DNA of 64,000 nucleotides, taken from CAYVFC01 sp964450715. GTDB lineage: Bacteria; Myxococcota_A; Polyangia; Polyangiales; JAFGIB01. Made by a program: the position numbers and the translations under genes. Below are positions 25,899 through 35,400 of this stretch, piece after piece; position 1 is the stretch's first letter, and every line of letters begins with the position of its first letter. The notes under the pieces are model-generated. The model was not told where the DNA came from and made no database searches. It saw nothing but the letters and a program-made list of their open reading frames with translations. Location of the stretch: positions 23,721-87,720 of the forward strand of contig CAYVFC010000014.1 of the NCBI GenBank assembly GCA_964450715.1, read 5' to 3'.

Positions 25899-27932
25899 TC
25901 AACTCACTAGCCCTTTGACGACTGCCCGATCGACGTCGCCATAAAAAACGATATCCATTTTCTCGACGACTTCCTCCGGCAGCATTGCGACTTGCTTCTT
26001 GTTCGCAACGGGTACCAGCGCGCGCAGGGCTCCGTTGTCGAGGGCTACCTGTAGCGGCTCTGCAATCGAGGCCGGGGCCTTGATGTTGCCTTGGATGGTC
26101 AGGTCGCCCAGGACGACTGTGCCGCCCTCAACGCTTCTGTTCTGGAGGGCCGAGGTGATCGCGATAAAAAAGGCGACGCCGCACTCGGTCTCGGCTCCGC
26201 CACCGGAAAGGTCGACGGCCTCTGCGGCGAAGTCCTTTGTCGCCAGTACCGCAGTCAGGCCGGCTCGCTCTTTGATGGACTGCAGGTAGGCCCATGCTCG
26301 GTTCAACGATTCCTTGAGGCCGCGAGCCATTCCAGATGGTGTTCGGAGCTTGCCCGTTCCCGGCGAGCATGTGACCTCGATGCGCAACAGCGAGACCTTC
26401 GAATCCGCATCTACCGTGGCGGTGTACGTGGAGCCGGGCGAGAGGGCGTCCTGGGAAATGGCTCCCTGGCCTCCCTGCTCAGGAACGCCAACGGTGACCT
26501 CGCGGCTGTCGACCTCGTCGATGTAGGAGAAGCTGGTGCGATAGAACTCGAAGGCGCCACGCTTTTTGAGCTGCTCTTTCACGCGGCGCCGCGACTCCAT
26601 CGCAAGCTCGAGGTAGTCCCGAAGTTCGTCCCGCGTCCATTCACCGTGCGGATGAAAGAGCTTGAGCAGACCGCTTACCGTGCGACGGACGGCATTCGCA
26701 TCACGCCCCTCCACATGCGAACCTAACCGAAACTCCCCGTTCAGAGCATCGAACCGATTCTCTTTACGAATCGTGCGCAGTGCCTCGGCCAGGTAGTCGG
26801 TGACAAAGCCGTAGTGGTCGGTCAGAAGCGCGCGAGAATTCTTGGGGATCTCCCAGCCCGGCAGGTAAAAGTGGAATCGGTCGATGAGCGCGAGGTCGAA
26901 CTCCTTGGGCAGAGGCTGGAACAAGTCCATCGCACTGCTCTGAACCAATGTCTCGACCGGCTGGTTGAGGTTGCCGATGAAAACCATCGAGGCGTCGGCA
27001 TGGACCTGGGTGATACCGCGGCTGAACCGGCCGTTCGCCATGTAGTCCTTCATGATCTGGATGGTGTCGGAGTCGGTGACCTTCATCCCTCCGACTTCGT
27101 CAAAGGCCACAACGTCCCAGTGCCCGACCAACCCGACCTGACGGCGCGCGTTGTTGTAAAAAAGGTTCGCCGTGCTCGCCTTTCCGCCCGAGAGTAAAAT
27201 CGCGTACGGAGTGAATTCCGAATACGCGTAGGATTTACCGGTCCCACGAGGGCCGAGCTCGATGAAGTTGTAGTTCTTCTCGACCATCGCCAGGAGGCGG
27301 GTGAGAAGCAGAACCTTGCGGCGGCTGTCGAAGCGCTCGGGCTCGAGACCTACACTGCGGAGCAAGACATCGATCCACTCTTCAGTCGACAATGCTTTGC
27401 GGCCCTGGCAGAACTCCTCGAAATCGAACCGCGCTAGTTGAATGGGCTTGAGGTCACGAACGTGGAAGGGGCTCGCGTTTCGGCCGGTCTCCTCAGGAGC
27501 GCGGTACTCAAGCTCGACGATGGCCCAAATGCCGCCTTCCAGCAGGCGGTCGTACCGGCGGTGAAACTCGTCAGGGATGTGGATTCGCTGGTATCCGAAG
27601 TTGTCCATCGCCGCCCAGTACTTCATTTCGCTGGGCGTGAAGCGCACTTCGATGCGGTCGATGAACCGGTACTGGCCGTGTCGTTCTACCAGAGCCTTCG
27701 CCTTGTTGGCCTCATCTTGACGGAAGTAGTTCTTGCGCAGGTTCTCCTTCACCGCGGCGATGCCGAGCTGAACCTCTTCCTCGCTGTCGGAGGCGCAATA
27801 GCGGCCGAGGAGATACTCCAAAACATAGGAGGGGACGTTCTCGCCGCCCTTGATTTGGTGCAACAGATCCTTGCGTACGACCTTCCCGGGGAAGGCGTTG
27901 TTGAGCTTTCGATCAAGGGCGTCGAGTTCCAT
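25899..27932 (-). CDS. brxL: BREX Lon-like protein BrxL
   Basis: This is an AAA+/Lon-like protein of type I BREX (677 aa) that forms ring-shaped DNA-binding complexes and is needed for phage exclusion but not host methylation. The start (MELDALDRKLNNAFPGKVVRK) is characteristic of the family. Walker A-type GPRGTGKSYAYSEF (about residue 230), VVAFDEVGGMKV as Walker B, and a C-terminal Lon-protease-like domain (VDLSGGGAETECGVAFFIAIT). The ATG is 9 bases after the pglZ stop, and it is the last gene of the BREX operon. Confidence 0.92.
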   Translation of the reverse strand: MELDALDRKLNNAFPGKVVRKDLLHQIKGGENVPSYVLEYLLGRYCASDSEEEVQLGIAAVKENLRKNYFRQDEANKAKALVERHGQYRFIDRIEVRFTPSEMKYWAAMDNFGYQRIHIPDEFHRRYDRLLEGGIWAIVELEYRAPEETGRNASPFHVRDLKPIQLARFDFEEFCQGRKALSTEEWIDVLLRSVGLEPERFDSRRKVLLLTRLLAMVEKNYNFIELGPRGTGKSYAYSEFTPYAILLSGGKASTANLFYNNARRQVGLVGHWDVVAFDEVGGMKVTDSDTIQIMKDYMANGRFSRGITQVHADASMVFIGNLNQPVETLVQSSAMDLFQPLPKEFDLALIDRFHFYLPGWEIPKNSRALLTDHYGFVTDYLAEALRTIRKENRFDALNGEFRLGSHVEGRDANAVRRTVSGLLKLFHPHGEWTRDELRDYLELAMESRRRVKEQLKKRGAFEFYRTSFSYIDEVDSREVTVGVPEQGGQGAISQDALSPGSTYTATVDADSKVSLLRIEVTCSPGTGKLRTPSGMARGLKESLNRAWAYLQSIKERAGLTAVLATKDFAAEAVDLSGGGAETECGVAFFIAITSALQNRSVEGGTVVLGDLTIQGNIKAPASIAEPLQVALDNGALRALVPVANKKQVAMLPEEVVEKMDIVFYGDVDRAVVKGLVS

Positions 27933-27941
27933 GGATCACCT

Positions 27942-30476
27942 CTAGTCCAGCATTGCGTTCCGCAGCACGAGGCACGCCAGCGATCTGCCGGGAGTGGTCG
28001 CATCGGTCACGCGAATCTCCACTGCGTCGCCATCGAAATCTGGCTCAATGGCGATGGGCACGTGGACCTTCTGAGAGGCCTGAAGTTTGACCAAGCCCGT
28101 GTGCGGATCTCTTGCCTCGCAGTCCGCCGCTTCCCCGACGACTCTGGCCGTGCCCGGGGCGAAGGCCTGAATGCGTACGTCGAGCTCCGGGGCCAAGAGA
28201 CTGGAGTAGCTGACCTGAACGCTGAAGATCCGGGTCGTAAACCGGTCGCTTCGGTAGTGGACGCCGATCCGCGGTTCGCCGTCCCCGGTGGCCTGGCGCC
28301 GCACGGCATCAAGAACGACAAGGGGAACGACGCACTCCTGTAGCGAGAGCCCTTCATGGAAGTATGGGCTACCCGCACGGAACACCTTCACTCCACGCGG
28401 CACACACACCTGTTTAACAGCCCCCTGTATCCCTAGTGCGGCGGCATCGAGAGCAACAAAACCGCCGCTGCGACTACCAAGCTCTCCCAGCAGAGCCCGC
28501 CGCTTCCGCAGGAGCCATCGACCTGCTGGCTCGGGGCATCGGTCGCCGGGCAATACCTCCGGAAGCTGGATGAATCCGTGATCGGCGGCGAAGACCATGC
28601 GCTCAAAGCCGATGCTCACAAGCCGGTTAGCTGCGGCCAGCAGGTCAGCCACCACTTCGCTGATGTAGCGGCGCGCGACTAGCGGATCGTTGTGCTCGCC
28701 GAAATCATCGATCTCACTGCTGAAGACGGCGAGAACGTCCGCCGTGCCGATAAGGCCTCGAAGCTGCGCTGTGCTCGAAGTGAGAAGTTCACCTAGCCTG
28801 ACGCTCCGAAAGCGATCACCGAACGCGGCGCGAAAGACCGCACGTCGGTCGTCAGCGGAAATAACGGGCTTTCCGCCAATACACGGTACTAGGACGCCTT
28901 CCCGCTCCTCGTAGGAAGTGGCTACTTCTGCGCCCGGCAATAGAGCCGCCATACCGAAAGCGGTCGCCGCAGGTACTACGCCACACGCGGCCTCCACAAC
29001 AACCGTCCCTTCAGCTGCGAGTCGATCCGCCAACTCCTTGCCCATCTCGAAGCGCAGCGCATCGATCATGAACCATGCGGTGCGTCTACCGTCTCCGACC
29101 GGTCCAGCCGCATAGCGCGACCATGCCTGGACTTGCTTGGGGAACCCCTCGGCCGGCCACCCCTTGCGAGTCGTTGACTCGAGGAACGCTTTCTGCGCGG
29201 TACCAAGCCATTGGCGGTACCCGCGGCGTACATGGTCGAGCAATGGTGCCAAGCTATCTCTGTCGACAAGGAGTGCTGCCGCTTGCTCGACGAGGCGCTG
29301 CGCCTGATCGAGGCGCCACATCCCGTCTGCCTCGGCACAGTATGCCCGGACGTGTTCCGCGACGGGTTGCTCGGCCTCAACTGACCTGATATCCCAAGCT
29401 GCCCCGGCAGCTAAGAGATCAAGGCAGCGCTCCGCCAGCCTCCAGAGCTGATCGCGTTCAGGCAGCGTTCGCCAGACGGAGGAACGACGTCGGATTGCCA
29501 AATCACGGGCGGCCTTCATGTCTCCAGAGAGGGCGTTCTGTTGGAGCCGAAGAAGCGCTGCACGATCCTCGAAGGGAAACGTGTCCCGGTCACCGAATGC
29601 ACCCGCTGTCTCGCCAAGACCGGACAGGCCTAGCCGTCTTTCGACCTCAGCAGCGATCTCCCGATAGGTGTCGCGATGTTCCGAAGAGGTCCTCAGGTCC
29701 TCGCACACGTCGTAAACCGCCCGCTGGAAGCGCGCGTCGGCTCGCGGAACATGAGCAACCGATTCCGGAACGGTACCCGGTAGGTCGAAAACGAACTCGC
29801 TGAACAGGAGCCACTGGGCGAATGCTGGCCCTAGCGCATCGAAGGGAATTTCGTCGAGCTGTTCGAATCCATAGCCATCTGCCAGCAGGCGTCTGAGGTC
29901 AGCGAGCAGACCCGGGAGCGCGCGCAAATGCCCACGAACCTCGGCAGGACGACAGAGCAGCTTCGCCACGACTCGACCCGGAACGTCGGTCGCGAGCGCC
30001 TCCTCCAGCAGCGGATACCTAGTGCCGCCTGCCAGCGCGTCGAGCTGGGCCACGGTCGGGGTACCTTCAGCAAAAAGGCGATCGACGTCCCCTTCACGCC
30101 CCACCAGCACCTGGCGAGCGATTGACGGAAGCTTCTCGGCCTCGGTAGCCCCAAACGCAGCGCCGGCCAGAGCAAACGGCTCGAAGGGATCGATGCGACG
30201 CTCTTCTTCGCTCACGCCGCGTTCTGCCGGCACGTAGATGAGGACAGAGGTCGGACGAGCCCCCTCGAAGTCCGGTTTGAACAGTGCATGCCAGGCTTGG
30301 TCGGCATTCCGCCGGGCGCGGAGCACGGACGATGAAGCGTCTATATTAACGGCATGCTCTGTCTCAAGATTCAGGAATATATCGTGGAAGACGCGATCTG
30401 CGTCGTACCAAACCAAGACGCGCTTCTCCTTGAGCCGAGAAGTCACCAGCTCCCGGATATGCTGGCTCACGCTCAT
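27942..30476 (-). CDS. pglZ: BREX alkaline-phosphatase-fold protein PglZ/BrxZ
   Basis: This is the PglZ protein of BREX, with an alkaline-phosphatase-superfamily domain in the C-terminal half and a helical N-terminal half. It is 844 aa from ATG 30476. Visible metal/active-site segments: AWFMIDALRFEMGKEL (motif with D), DVLAVFSSEIDDFGEHND and MVFAADHGFIQLPE (motif with DHG). The C-terminal 100 residues are beta-rich. The start is chosen at MSVSQHIRELV because it overlaps the DUF4276 stop (ATGA 30473-30476). Confidence 0.92.
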   Translation of the reverse strand: MSVSQHIRELVTSRLKEKRVLVWYDADRVFHDIFLNLETEHAVNIDASSSVLRARRNADQAWHALFKPDFEGARPTSVLIYVPAERGVSEEERRIDPFEPFALAGAAFGATEAEKLPSIARQVLVGREGDVDRLFAEGTPTVAQLDALAGGTRYPLLEEALATDVPGRVVAKLLCRPAEVRGHLRALPGLLADLRRLLADGYGFEQLDEIPFDALGPAFAQWLLFSEFVFDLPGTVPESVAHVPRADARFQRAVYDVCEDLRTSSEHRDTYREIAAEVERRLGLSGLGETAGAFGDRDTFPFEDRAALLRLQQNALSGDMKAARDLAIRRRSSVWRTLPERDQLWRLAERCLDLLAAGAAWDIRSVEAEQPVAEHVRAYCAEADGMWRLDQAQRLVEQAAALLVDRDSLAPLLDHVRRGYRQWLGTAQKAFLESTTRKGWPAEGFPKQVQAWSRYAAGPVGDGRRTAWFMIDALRFEMGKELADRLAAEGTVVVEAACGVVPAATAFGMAALLPGAEVATSYEEREGVLVPCIGGKPVISADDRRAVFRAAFGDRFRSVRLGELLTSSTAQLRGLIGTADVLAVFSSEIDDFGEHNDPLVARRYISEVVADLLAAANRLVSIGFERMVFAADHGFIQLPEVLPGDRCPEPAGRWLLRKRRALLGELGSRSGGFVALDAAALGIQGAVKQVCVPRGVKVFRAGSPYFHEGLSLQECVVPLVVLDAVRRQATGDGEPRIGVHYRSDRFTTRIFSVQVSYSSLLAPELDVRIQAFAPGTARVVGEAADCEARDPHTGLVKLQASQKVHVPIAIEPDFDGDAVEIRVTDATTPGRSLACLVLRNAMLD

Positions 30477-31117
30477 GCGGTCCTCCATGTGCGGGCCTCG
30501 GCCGTGAGTCGATCCAACTCGCGGACGAGCTTGTCATACGACGGCGAAATCCGGCGGGCCTCGTTCGTGAACCCGAGCCCACGAACGAGCTCGGCCTGGT
30601 GTACCGTCGGCTCGTAGCGCTCGCCCAGGAGCTTCCCCATTGCAGACTTGCACCCAGCCCGCAGCTCCGGGTTCATATCTCCGGCGAGGTTGGCATCCGC
30701 GGCGATGATCCCAGCACTCTTCAAAGAAGGCAGGTCCGCGATGAACCAGGCCTCGAACTCCCGGTTGGCGACGACCACGGCCACCGGAACGCGGCCGGCC
30801 ACGGTGCGCGCCCGCTCCAGAAGCTCTTGGCCGAGCTTCTTGCCCTGCGCGCGCTTCAAGCACTCGTCATCTGCATCCAACAGGGCAATGATCGCGTCCG
30901 GCCGTGCTCGCAAGGCCTGGCGGATATAGTGCTCAATCCCTCGGTGATTCTGTGGGTCGTGACTTGCCTTTAGCCTGCCGCAACCCTTGGCATTGATGGC
31001 GAGATCGGGAACGGAGAACTCCCCTGCAAGACCGTGAGCGTTCAACCACCTGTACATCAGTTTCGGGACAGCGCGCTCCTCTCCGTATCCCTCGACGATA
31101 GGCACCAACCGCATCAT
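30473..31117 (-). CDS. DUF4276 TOPRIM-like protein nested in BREX
   Basis: It is 214 aa. PIVEGYGEERAVPKL near the start and ALLDADDECLKR (about residue 80) give the conserved Glu and Asp-x-Asp of a TOPRIM-like fold, and VANREFEAWFI is also typical of DUF4276. It is a likely nuclease or nucleic-acid-binding effector. The neighbouring ATPase gene overlaps it by four bases, so the two form a pair like the split ATPase-TOPRIM arrangement of OLD/PARIS-type systems. Such pairs occur as accessory genes inside BREX loci. Confidence 0.82.
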   Translation of the reverse strand: MMRLVPIVEGYGEERAVPKLMYRWLNAHGLAGEFSVPDLAINAKGCGRLKASHDPQNHRGIEHYIRQALRARPDAIIALLDADDECLKRAQGKKLGQELLERARTVAGRVPVAVVVANREFEAWFIADLPSLKSAGIIAADANLAGDMNPELRAGCKSAMGKLLGERYEPTVHQAELVRGLGFTNEARRISPSYDKLVRELDRLTAEARTWRTA

Positions 31118-32454
31118 GTGCGCGCCTCGCCGAAGTTGAAGATGTCGCCGGTCCAGGTGTCGGGCGCGTCGTCCGGCCAGAGCGCATTGCTGCGCAGCAT
31201 GGATCCGACGGTCTCAATGTCACTCACCGCACCGACCGTCTCCGCGTTGAGCCGGAAGACCGAGCCCGTGCCCTCGCGCCAGTCCACTACGCGAACCCGC
31301 TCTCCAGAGACAGCCGTATGGTCAAGGACCTCAGGCGAGTGAGTCGTGAAGACGATGCGCGCGCGGTCCACGCTCGCTTCCGCGGCGTCCAGCAAAACCC
31401 CGAGGGCACTGGGGTGAACCGAGTTCTCGACCTCATCCACGAGCACGAGACTTGGGACCGGTTGCTGGCGGAGCGCCAGAAGAATGCCCAGCCCCCTCAG
31501 CGTTCCCTGAGACACCTGGGATGCGTCGTAGATGTGGCTGGTTCCGTGCTGAGTCTGCGCGAAGATCAGCACGCGGCGACCGAGAAGGACCTCAGTGCGC
31601 ACTCCGGAAACGCCGGGGGTAAGGGCGGCCAGGTGGCGCGCTATCCACTGGTGGTCCTTAGTGCCCTCGATAGCCTTCAAGGCGTCGCCAGCGTTGGCTC
31701 CGCTCTTCTCGAGGTTGGTGCCTTGCCCTATCTTTGCAGAGGTCTCCATCGCGCTGGGCGAGAGATCGTAGACATGCATTCGGCGTACGGCTTCGTAGAC
31801 TGCCTCCCATACGCTGTCCGAACGCGCGATCAGTGGCAGGACGAGGTTGCCGGACGGCGGCGTTACCCCGGTCTTCTGCGTTGCCTTGAAGGTGTCGCCG
31901 ACGCGTTCGAAGTAGCTGGCTCCTTCTGGGTGGAGTCGGAGACATTCGCGGACTTGGTACCAGTCGCCTGCCGATGCCGACGTCGAGGTAGCACGTAACC
32001 CCGACCGTGACCCAGAGACCGAAGCGGACTTGGAGTCGGAACCTGAGAGAGATACCGAAGCGGACTTGGCGCCACTACGTGAGCGAGAAACGGATCCTTC
32101 CAGGGGTGCATCCTCGTCAGTGGGGTGAAGCTCAAATCCGTATATGGCCCGCGTACTCCGACCGGCTGACAGCTCAAGACGAAGCACGACCGCGACACCG
32201 AGCACTCGGGGGGCACTTCGCTCGTGGTCGACGCGACAGATCTTCGAGAGGCCGCCGCGGCGGTCCAGCGCGTTCTCCAGGTTGTCGGTGACCGCCTCTC
32301 GTAGAAGCTCGACCGATTCCAGGATGCTGCTCTTGCCCGCTCCGTTGCGACCTACGAGGAAGGTCAGATCCGATAGCGTGAGTCGGGCATTCGTAAAAGC
32401 GCGAAAATCACGCAGCCGAAGCTCTTCCACTGTCACATGAATGCGGTCATTCAT
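31114..32454 (-). CDS. RecF/OLD-like AAA ATPase nested in BREX
   Basis: This is an ABC/SMC-type ATPase (446 aa): VGRNGAGKSSILES (Walker A, about residues 30-45), SQGTLRGLGILLAL (signature region), LVLVDEVENSVHPSAL (Walker B) and IVFTTHSPEVLDH (His switch). It starts at ATG 32454 (MNDRIHVTVEELRLRDF), overlapping the pglX stop by 8 bases. A Ser-rich stretch around residues 122-160 contains a 12-residue repeat (KSASVSLSGSDS then KSASVSGSRSG) inserted between beta strands; the DNA shows ACCGAAGCGGACTTGG twice, 36 bases apart. It is predicted to sense infection and activate the adjacent TOPRIM-like protein. Confidence 0.85.
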   Translation of the reverse strand: MNDRIHVTVEELRLRDFRAFTNARLTLSDLTFLVGRNGAGKSSILESVELLREAVTDNLENALDRRGGLSKICRVDHERSAPRVLGVAVVLRLELSAGRSTRAIYGFELHPTDEDAPLEGSVSRSRSGAKSASVSLSGSDSKSASVSGSRSGLRATSTSASAGDWYQVRECLRLHPEGASYFERVGDTFKATQKTGVTPPSGNLVLPLIARSDSVWEAVYEAVRRMHVYDLSPSAMETSAKIGQGTNLEKSGANAGDALKAIEGTKDHQWIARHLAALTPGVSGVRTEVLLGRRVLIFAQTQHGTSHIYDASQVSQGTLRGLGILLALRQQPVPSLVLVDEVENSVHPSALGVLLDAAEASVDRARIVFTTHSPEVLDHTAVSGERVRVVDWREGTGSVFRLNAETVGAVSDIETVGSMLRSNALWPDDAPDTWTGDIFNFGEART

Positions 32455-35400
32455 TGCTGTCTCCTGATCCGCCCGGAAGTTCGAGCTGCGCATTGGCTCG
32501 CCGCCTTCGCCCGCGACGCCTGGGCGCCTCTGGTGGCGGAGTGAAGAGGTCCTCGCGTCCGTGAGCGATGGCAATATCGCGTTCGGTTCGACACCGAGCC
32601 AATACCTCATCGCGGCGCAACCACATAGCCAGGTGGGACCAATCGTGCTCACCGCCTTCGACCTCGGTCCAGACCTGCTCTGCGGCCTCGCGCCATGTGC
32701 GATTCCTGAACCACCGAGCCAAGGGGGCGGCGTTTACCACGGCGCCATCATCGAGATGAGGGGAGAAACCGCGGTTGACCAGCCCGTGTATGGCCTCGCG
32801 CAACTCGGCCCGCTCACGCAGCTCGATCGCGATCCGGTCGAGGCGCGCCTGCCCATCGGCGGCGAGGGCGTTGTTGCGCCGCGCCGCAAGCAGCGCTGCC
32901 TCTTCGCGTTGCAGCGCCGCCTCGCCTTCACGGAGACGGTTGACGCAGCCCGCCAACATGCCGCCCGAGATGCGGGGGTAATAGAGCCACAAGGTCATCC
33001 CGCCGGACTGCGTGGAGAGAGGCCAGTAGATGGGGGCCCGTCTGCGGCTCTTGGAATATCGCGCCAGATGGTTGCCAAAGAAGTCGTCCGGGTGGCGTAG
33101 CCAGGCGACCACGGAATCTGTCCCAAGAGCCTGTGCCAGCTCAGCCTCGCGCTCGGCGTGGCCCATATCGTACACGAGCTCGAGGACCCGGCTCACATGG
33201 CGGTAGAAGTCGCTCTCATTCCGTGCCGCGGCGCCGTCGTCCAGCGCGTCGTCCTGGAGGATGCCTTCCCACGCCACCCGTACCGGATAGGCCGTGCTCT
33301 GGATCTCGGCCGAATCCGAGCGTGCGCCTTGGTCATCGAGGAGCCAAGGCGCACCCTGGTCATCAGTTTCGATTGCCGGCAGCCTCGTTGCATCGGAACG
33401 ACAAGTCAGCCAAGCGTCGGAGGCGATGTGGTCCGCCGAGGCCGGTAGGCCTCGCGCATCGACGAGCTGTCCGAGAGGGCACCGGGGCAGCGGCCCAAAG
33501 GGATCGGGCCAGCCCGGAATCCACTCTGGATGGTCGAGCAGACGGATATCCCAGCGGCCAAAGGCAACGCCCACCGCCCAACTCACGATGTCGGCAGCGC
33601 ACCGACGCAGGTCTTCATCGCGAAGCAGGTCGAGCTTGCGCCGGATGAACGCCAGCCGACGTGGCGGCAGCTCGAAGAGGCGGCACAGGCTCTCTTCGTC
33701 GCGCAGCGACCTCGTCTGCCGACCGCGCCTGTGCTCGACCCGGACGTCCACTTCGGCATCGAGACCGCCCGGGAGTTGGTCCCCCGGAAGCGCTTCCTTG
33801 GTGAGGTAGGCAGTGCGCAAGAGGTCGTCGGATGGGTCGCTCTCTGGCTCGGGGAAACGAGCCACCGGGGGCTCCAGCTCCTCGTCCATGAGCTGGCGGT
33901 CCCGCTCCGTGAAGCCGTAGGCATCAGCCACGATGCCGTCGATTTCTGCGGTGATACCGGCAAGCTCGGCGAAGCGGTCCTCTCGGGCGTCGACTCGACG
34001 ACGGGCTGCCTGGTCTACTGGAAGGCCCCGCCCCGTGAGAAGAACAGGCGGCAATACGAAGGCCGCGCAGGTCTCACCGGAGGAGTCGTCTTCGAGCTGC
34101 GCTTCTCTTATATTCCGCACTGATAGCGCTACGAATCTATCGATCGGCCCTTCCTGGTCCACAGATAACTTCGGCCATCCAGCGCCCTTCACGACGCCCA
34201 CCTCGTACGATTTCGAGATCGCTTTCGGCGATGCGTCCGCGGTGTTGAGCCAGGGGGACAGTAAAAGTTGAAATGGCCGACTAGCGAGCACTCCTAGTCC
34301 TTGAAGTCGGTCGTCGGCGTTACAAAAGAGTGTTGGGCCCTTATCCCCGAATGCACTGCCCTCGGGGAGGACCCGAGGGCCGATGGGTAAGTTGGTGCGT
34401 CTCGGCCAGGTGATGCCGGGACGCCCGCAGAAGTCCGCGTTACGTATGTATGCCTTCGGAAATGCTGCCAGCTCGGCAGCGGAGTTCTCCCACTTCACGA
34501 CAAGATGAATGTCATCCCAAAACGGTCGGTACTCACCGCCTTTGGCAAAAAGCGACCATCTACTGTTGAGACCAACCGAGGATGGGGCAGTCTCCCAAAG
34601 AAGGCGGAGAAACCTGAAGTCCTTGGCGGTTGCCGTGCCCTGCTTGACGTCTCCTGCAGATTGCCCGATCGACGGCAAACCCGCGTAACGACCGAGCAGT
34701 GCGTCCGTCATCCAGTAGGCGTAGGCTCCTTCTCTCAACTGACGGAAGCGTCGGGCTGAGGAAAGGTACCCATAGCGGTGCTCGTGTCTATCCCGCATGG
34801 AAGCTACAGAATCGTATAGAGCCGCTTCCTTGCGCCCCGCAGTGACAAGCCGAAACCATCTCGCTACCGTGTCCGCGTCGGCCCTCTTGTCGACGACTAC
34901 CGCCGCCGTCTCCACCTTCGCCTCCAATACACCGTAGCCGAGGTCGGCACCGGCGAGTACAGCACCATGCTCGCCGAAGACTCCTTCACGTAGCCCTCGG
35001 AGGCTTGCTTGACCGAGCCAGTCTCGTTCCGTGATTGCCCCAATGCTTCCGTGTGGCTCCAGGAGCTCCAGCGCTCGTTGGAAAAACATGGCGTAGATCT
35101 CGTGACCGCAGGCCGGGTACGCGTGGTCCAGACCATCCTTGGTGCCCTCGGCCGGCTGCCCAAAGGGCGGGTTCATCAAGACCACATCGTAACGAGCACG
35201 CGATAGATCGATGAAGGCGAGGCCTCGTTCGGCATCCTCGGCAAACAGTCGGCGTAGCACCCGCTCGTGTTCCCCAGCATCGGCAGCGTATGCCGCCAGG
35301 GCTTGCACCACGCGCTCCTCGGCCTCGGACCAGAACGTCGCCGCCTCGTCCTGGGCCAAATCGCTGAGATCGTGCCTTCGTCCCGCCCAGTTTGCGTTAT

